Positions 6,656 through 10,009 of a stretch of DNA of 10,009 bases are shown here, in pieces. The DNA lies in contig JAQVNJ010000174.1 in NCBI GenBank assembly GCA_028703175.1, positions 1 through 10,009 of the forward strand. Direction: 5' to 3'. Within the stretch, counting starts at the first letter, position 1. The number at the start of each line of letters is the position of its first letter. The DNA is from JAAYCB01 sp012744395. GTDB taxonomy: Bacteria > Planctomycetota > Planctomycetia > Pirellulales > Thermoguttaceae. The position numbers and the translations under genes were made by a program. The notes beneath the pieces were generated by a model, which saw nothing but the letters and a program-made list of their open reading frames with translations, ran no database searches and was not told where the DNA came from.

Positions 6656-7990
6656 CTATGGATTCTCCGGGCGGCCGGCCTGATAGGGACCATGAACGGA
6701 ACGCACATTCCGGCGTTCGTCCCGGTCGTCGAGGACCACGACGCGGTAGGTCGCACCGCCGGGATCGACGCGTACGACGATGTGTCCCTGAGAGCTTGCC
6801 ACCTCGGTCAGACGGTCGGCCAGCCAGGAGGCGTCTTGTTCTCCGAACAACTCGACCATATTCGGCCGCCGCCCCTCCCACATGCCGTTGGTCAGGAAAA
6901 CATCGCGCGGACCGCGATAAATCTGCTCGGAGAGCAGCCGCCGCATCACGCTGACGTCGGGCTGGCTGGCCGCATAGACCGACACGACATGCACGCGCGG
7001 CTGAAGGACACTGAGAAAGAAGGCGTTCGTCGTGTCTTTGAAGCCATGGTGGTTCAACACATGCACGTCGACCGGTCCGACGACCCATGCCAGCGCCGAT
7101 TCCATGTCGCGCCAGACAGGGGCCGTAGGCGGCGAAACACCCGTCATGTCGCCGCCGTCGAAATAAGTGAACCGGCCGTACCGTAAGCGAAACGCGATGC
7201 TGCAGTTGTTCTCGCTCGGCGGATCGCTCTTCGGAAATCGGCTGCGCGCTTGTTCACCCGTCCCGGTCCACGCATAGCCGCTTGCCGCGATATTGCGGAT
7301 TTCGAAGTCCGGATATGCTTCCGGATCGTGCTGCAAGACCAACTGGTCGTTTCGTCCGATCTCGAAACGCTCCGCCCGCATGTTTGCATGTTTGGTCTGC
7401 CACTGCAGGAATGCGCGATAATTGTCCATCATCGCGTTGGCTATCGGTTCGGGGAAGTCATAGTCCGGCCAGCCCCGATCGACAAGCCGGCGAATCGGCA
7501 CCGACTCGGCAACGTCGGTGATCCCGCTGAGAAGATAGGCCCCAGACTTCGATTTCGGCGAGTTCTCCGTGATCGAGCCGAGGTGATCCCCGTGGAAGTG
7601 GCTGATCAGCACGATGTCGAGTTCTCCCCGCGCGCCGCGGGGATGGACCACCTGAATGTACCGGGAGATCCACTCGCCCGGTCGGCGCGAAGTGTCGGGT
7701 ACCGCCGGCGCGTCGTAATGGGCCGGCCGCTCGCGGAACGTATCGCCTGCATCCCGCAGGATGGTCGTGCCATCCGGAAGGATGAATAAGGCTGCGTCGC
7801 CCCCCTTGCCCGTGTTGATGAAGTGAATGTCCAGGATTCCCTCTTGCCAAGCGGGCAACGCGCGCCCAATGGCCACGGCTTCCGCCCGGACCAGACTCGT
7901 CATTGCCATCCCGACGCACAGGGCTGCGCCGCACAGAACCACAAGCACGGTCGCGGTACGTTTCCGTCGCAGAACGGGTGTCTCGCGCAT
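6656..7990 (-). CDS. Exported ComEC-like metallo-beta-lactamase-fold hydrolase
   Basis: This 444-residue protein has a basic N-terminus (RRKR) followed by a hydrophobic segment (about residues 13-30) ending at AEA, so it is exported or anchored. The fold is metallo-beta-lactamase. SHFHGDHLG carries His131, His133, Asp135 and His136, FDGGD supplies the later aspartate (about 281), and VLNHHGFKDTTN (about 311-322) matches the HHG motif seen in the C-terminal domain of ComEC/Rec2. NNCSIAFRLRYGRF before the GGD motif also fits that subgroup. The ComEC channel domain is absent, so this is a stand-alone secreted relative that probably cleaves phosphodiester or other ester bonds with two metal ions. 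The ATG follows a good AAGGAGAG site. It is the last gene of the operon, 42 bases after the phosphodiesterase stub, and converges with the large hydrolase. The substrate is unknown. Confidence 0.88.
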   Translation of the reverse strand: MRETPVLRRKRTATVLVVLCGAALCVGMAMTSLVRAEAVAIGRALPAWQEGILDIHFINTGKGGDAALFILPDGTTILRDAGDTFRERPAHYDAPAVPDTSRRPGEWISRYIQVVHPRGARGELDIVLISHFHGDHLGSITENSPKSKSGAYLLSGITDVAESVPIRRLVDRGWPDYDFPEPIANAMMDNYRAFLQWQTKHANMRAERFEIGRNDQLVLQHDPEAYPDFEIRNIAASGYAWTGTGEQARSRFPKSDPPSENNCSIAFRLRYGRFTYFDGGDMTGVSPPTAPVWRDMESALAWVVGPVDVHVLNHHGFKDTTNAFFLSVLQPRVHVVSVYAASQPDVSVMRRLLSEQIYRGPRDVFLTNGMWEGRRPNMVELFGEQDASWLADRLTEVASSQGHIVVRVDPGGATYRVVVLDDRDERRNVRSVHGPYQAGRPENP

Positions 7991-8032
7991 GACAGGTCTC
8001 TCCTTTGTCCGAGTTTGTTTGCCTGGGCAAGC

Positions 8033-8329
8033 TCAATCAAGAAAGGTCAGCCTGCCGGGCGAGCCGCCGGTGGCCAGCGTCGTGTGCGTCGGCCAGGTGT
8101 TCGTCGGGAAGCAGGCGAGCATGCCTCCTTCCGCCCGCGCGTCCTCGGCCGCCAGCGTGCGCATCACGGGGACGTTGGCTTTCGGTTCGTCAAGGTAGAA
8201 GTTGGCCAGGCCGTCGATGGTCGCCACGACCACGCAACGATCCTTGTACGGTTCCGCCACCGCAACGTGGCTGCCCAACACGAACACCATGGCCACCGAG
8301 ATGAGCACCAGTCGTCGCAGACGATTCAT
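8033..8329 (-). CDS. Truncated N-terminal stub of an alkaline-phosphatase-superfamily phosphodiesterase
   Basis: The 98-residue product has a signal peptide (RRLVLISVAMVFVLGSHVAVA) and then the opening of the type I phosphodiesterase/nucleotide pyrophosphatase fold: VVVATIDGL with metal-binding Asp39, and CFPTNTWPTHTTLATGGSPGR with the likely nucleophile Thr78. Family members continue for 300 residues or more with further metal-binding Asp and His residues. Here a TGA follows within six codons of the PGR motif. The product therefore lacks most of its active site and is probably inactive. An AAAGGA site supports the ATG at 8329; an in-frame start 15 codons upstream (8374) is less likely because it would precede the signal peptide. 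It lies 54 bases after the RNase Z-like gene and 42 bases before the ComEC-like gene. A real deletion or an assembly error could explain the missing part. Confidence 0.75.
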   Translation of the reverse strand: MNRLRRLVLISVAMVFVLGSHVAVAEPYKDRCVVVATIDGLANFYLDEPKANVPVMRTLAAEDARAEGGMLACFPTNTWPTHTTLATGGSPGRLTFLD

Positions 8330-8383
8330 GAACCGTCCTTTCAAGACTCGTTTGCGCGAAACCCCGTGTTGCACGCCAAGACT

Positions 8384-9241
8384 TCACCGCGCCGGCGGGA
8401 CTTCCAGGCAGACGCCTTCCTGGGCCAACTCCGTGCTCGGAAAGACCGCCCTGGCCTTGGCCAAGATGGCGGAGCCACGCTTTTGCTGGTAGTGGATCAG
8501 TACTAGGCGCCCCACGCCGGCACGCTTGGCAATGTCGGCGGCCTCCTTTGGCTGCGTGTGCCCGCCGTCGTGGATCAGCAGCGGAACCCCCTGGACGAAG
8601 TCGGCGATCGGCGGGTGGTGGTGCGTGTCCCCGGTGAACGCCAACCGGGCGCCGCTGGCCTCGTCGGTCATTTTGTAGACCAGCGCCTGTTCCAACTGGT
8701 TCTTGCCGGAGACGTGGCGCGCGGCGAAGGTCTCGCACCGCAGCCCCGGCAACTCGAACCGGTCGCCCGCCGCCAGCGGCACAAGCCGGTAGTTGACCGC
8801 CAGCTCCGGAAAACGATCGATCTGCAGGAAATCGACCGCCGCTCGCACCACCCGCTCCAAGTGTTGGTTGGGTCCGATGATCAATAGCGGCGGACCTTGG
8901 CGTTTTTTCAGGCCGATGTAGAACAGCAGTTGCGGCAGCCCCACGTAATGATCCTGGTGGAAGTGCGTCAGAATGATCGATTCCAGGTTGAGGGGATCGA
9001 ACCCGTATTGCCGCATCTTCAGCGCGGCGCACCAGCCCGTGTCAACGAGGTGCTTGCCGTTGATCACGAAGCAGGCCGCCTCGTGGCCCGCGTCGGGAAT
9101 GCAGCTCGAATCGCCGAGAATCGTCAGCTTCATCGCCGGCTCCGCTGCTTCGACGGCCGTAGTCCTCCAGGCGTGGGCCGCCGCCGCGGCAATTGCGCTG
9201 CTGCCGACAAACGCTCGCCGGGTGATTCTGGTCTTCGTCAC
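8384..9241 (-). CDS. Tat-exported RNase Z-like metallo-beta-lactamase-fold hydrolase
   Basis: This 285-residue protein starts with a twin-arginine signal (RITRRAFVGSSA plus a hydrophobic Ala-rich stretch), so it is probably folded with its metals before export. The mature part has the metallo-beta-lactamase fold in the RNase Z/arylsulfatase-like arrangement: THFHQDHYVGLP with His93, His95, Asp97 and His98, then His176 (AARH), Asp205 (TGDTHHH) and His250 (LIHYQQKR). All metal-binding positions expected for the family are present, so it should be an active phosphodiesterase or esterase. A periplasmic location makes tRNA 3' processing unlikely. The start is GTG, behind AAGGGGAA, and it overlaps the TGA of the upstream metallophosphoesterase by four bases (GTGA), which suggests translational coupling. 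It is the second gene of the operon and looks intact. Confidence 0.88.
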   Translation of the reverse strand: MTKTRITRRAFVGSSAIAAAAAHAWRTTAVEAAEPAMKLTILGDSSCIPDAGHEAACFVINGKHLVDTGWCAALKMRQYGFDPLNLESIILTHFHQDHYVGLPQLLFYIGLKKRQGPPLLIIGPNQHLERVVRAAVDFLQIDRFPELAVNYRLVPLAAGDRFELPGLRCETFAARHVSGKNQLEQALVYKMTDEASGARLAFTGDTHHHPPIADFVQGVPLLIHDGGHTQPKEAADIAKRAGVGRLVLIHYQQKRGSAILAKARAVFPSTELAQEGVCLEVPPAR

Positions 9242-9861
9242 GGTGTTTCCCCTTGTTCATGGCGTGGTTGACAACCGAGCGGCAGCTCGTATTGGCTGGC
9301 GGCGGGTGCCGCCCTATGATATCTGAGCCCCTCGGCCGGTTCCAGTTGATTCACGAACGTTGCGAGACGGATATCGGACGCAATCGCAGTCGACTCGACA
9401 GTAGCACGTCCCCCGATCCTCGCCACCTGGCCCGGACTGCTTGCGTGCGTCTGGATGTCGTGGTTGCCCAAGGTCAGCCACAGCGGGACATTCATCAGGG
9501 GCAGCAACGATGCGAAGTGTTCGATCTGGCCGGCGGAGAGCGATCCGTCCCCAGCCTCGCCTTCATAGAAATCGATCATATCGCCGGTGATCACGACGGC
9601 ATTGGCTGCGACCTGGCCCGGCACGGTGCTCAACAGCTGGCGCAGCGGCTCGTAGCCGCGGCCGAAGTGCTCGAGCTTCTTGGCCAGCTGCTTGGTGTAG
9701 CCTTCCAGCTTGCAGACGTGCGTGTCGCTAACGTGGAGGATCGTGAAGGAGGAAGGATGGTCAGCGCCCGCCGCCGGCAGCAACCCGCCAAACAAGAGCA
9801 GAAGCAGCGGCATGATGCCGACGAATCGCGCCAACGGCTTGGCAGAAGTCTGCATTTTCAT
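9238..9861 (-). CDS. Calcineurin-like metallophosphoesterase lacking its C-terminal half
   Basis: The 207-residue product has a signal peptide (hydrophobic residues about 13-32) and the first three metallophosphoesterase motifs: SDTH with Asp46 and His48, VVITGDMIDF with Asp94, and LGNHD with Asn133 and His134. The later histidine motifs, including the GHxH that completes the two-metal site, are missing, and family members are usually 100-200 residues longer. After LEPAEGLRYH (about 173-182) the sequence becomes RAAPAASQYELPLG and a charged tail without family character, so an internal deletion or breakpoint near 9315 is likely. The change point coincides with a 16-bp repeat. A GAAGGGA site precedes the ATG. 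This is the first visible gene of the operon and overlaps the next by four bases. Catalytic activity is doubtful. Confidence 0.8.
   Translation of the reverse strand: MKMQTSAKPLARFVGIMPLLLLLFGGLLPAAGADHPSSFTILHVSDTHVCKLEGYTKQLAKKLEHFGRGYEPLRQLLSTVPGQVAANAVVITGDMIDFYEGEAGDGSLSAGQIEHFASLLPLMNVPLWLTLGNHDIQTHASSPGQVARIGGRATVESTAIASDIRLATFVNQLEPAEGLRYHRAAPAASQYELPLGCQPRHEQGETP
9300..9315. repeat. 16-bp direct repeat, right copy
   Basis: This is an exact second copy of the 16-mer at 6630-6645, 2670 bases away in the same orientation. It lies inside the metallophosphoesterase frame exactly where the family sequence seems to end. Both copies are read in the same phase on the minus strand (as RAAPA). 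Confidence 0.6.
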
Positions 9862-10009
9862 GGATTCCCTTCAGTGGTCTGGTGGTATCTGTCCATTTTC
9901 GAGGAAGGATGGACGGATTTCAGGCGAGCTTGCTGAAGACAGGAGCCGAATTGGGCTCGAATCGCCGGGGCATCATGGAGGTACGGCGGAGTGGGCGGCG
10001 GTGGCTGTT

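Noticed and set aside
6612..6656. A possible terminator between the two convergent genes
   Set aside because: GCCGG and CCGGC arms can pair around 6628-6656 only with a bulge and a large loop, and there is no T tract on either strand.
7250..7789. A 179-codon plus-strand open frame
   Set aside because: It is the mirror of the ComEC-like gene, which has full metal-binding motifs on the minus strand.
8190..9032. A 280-codon minus-strand open frame overlapping the RNase Z-like gene
   Set aside because: It is a shifted frame of two real genes with Arg-, Ala- and Gly-rich random composition. The other frame holds the HxHxDH motif.
9891..9914. A GTCCAT/ATGGAC inverted repeat upstream of the metallophosphoesterase
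   Set aside because: The arms are only 6 bases with a 12-base loop and no recognisable promoter nearby, so it is too weak to call an operator.
9253..9936. A 227-codon plus-strand open frame
   Set aside because: It is antisense to the metallophosphoesterase, whose SDTH, GD and GNHD motifs fix the coding strand.
9975..10009. A plus-strand ATG (MEVRRSGRRWL) running off the right edge
   Set aside because: Only 11 codons are visible and there is no clear ribosome-binding site. It could start a signal peptide but cannot be supported.

Overview
The window looks like a piece of a GC-rich environmental bacterium that degrades polysaccharides, most likely a planctomycete or a close PVC relative. This is inferred from the very large exported glycoside-hydrolase-like protein with a family 9 carbohydrate-binding module, the cluster of exported metallohydrolases, and a degraded tyrosine recombinase of the kind common in planctomycetes. 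No rRNA, tRNA, CRISPR array or intact insertion sequence was seen.

Layout. (1) Bases 1-571, minus strand: a two-gene unit of small unrecognised proteins. The second gene runs off the left edge. The unit is driven by a very good sigma70-type promoter with palindromic and directly repeated sequence inside its spacer. (2) Bases 572-2327: a decayed stretch with no intact gene. It holds a tyrosine-recombinase remnant whose N-terminal core-binding domain is joined in frame to the last C-terminal helix, with the catalytic middle missing. It also holds two perfect hairpins, a tandem 12-mer and the orphan C-terminus of a beta-sandwich-like protein. (3) Bases 2328-6563, plus strand: a 1411-residue exported protein. 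It has a signal peptide, a CBM9-like module apparently inserted in a beta-sandwich domain, a GH101/GH129-like catalytic region, a CARDB/Ig-like domain and a C-terminal mutarotase-like beta-sandwich. (4) Bases 6656-9861, minus strand and convergent with the large gene: an operon of four exported hydrolase genes. In transcription order these are a calcineurin-like metallophosphoesterase (C-terminal half missing), a Tat-exported RNase Z-like metallo-beta-lactamase-fold protein, the N-terminal stub of an alkaline-phosphatase-superfamily phosphodiesterase, and a ComEC-like metallo-beta-lactamase-fold protein.

How the parts fit. The large protein probably acts on glycans outside the cytoplasm. The minus-strand operon groups folds that usually cleave phosphoester bonds, so export-dependent scavenging of phosphorylated compounds or nucleic acids is a reasonable guess, but no substrate can be read from the sequence. 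The repeated theme is gene truncation: the recombinase, the metallophosphoesterase and the phosphodiesterase each lack large, specific parts while the next start codon downstream stays intact. A 16-bp exact direct repeat flanks the last three genes of the operon. I see no convincing complete new system. The best leads are the domain insertion in the large hydrolase, the mixed hydrolase cluster and its truncations, and the regulated small-gene pair at the left edge.
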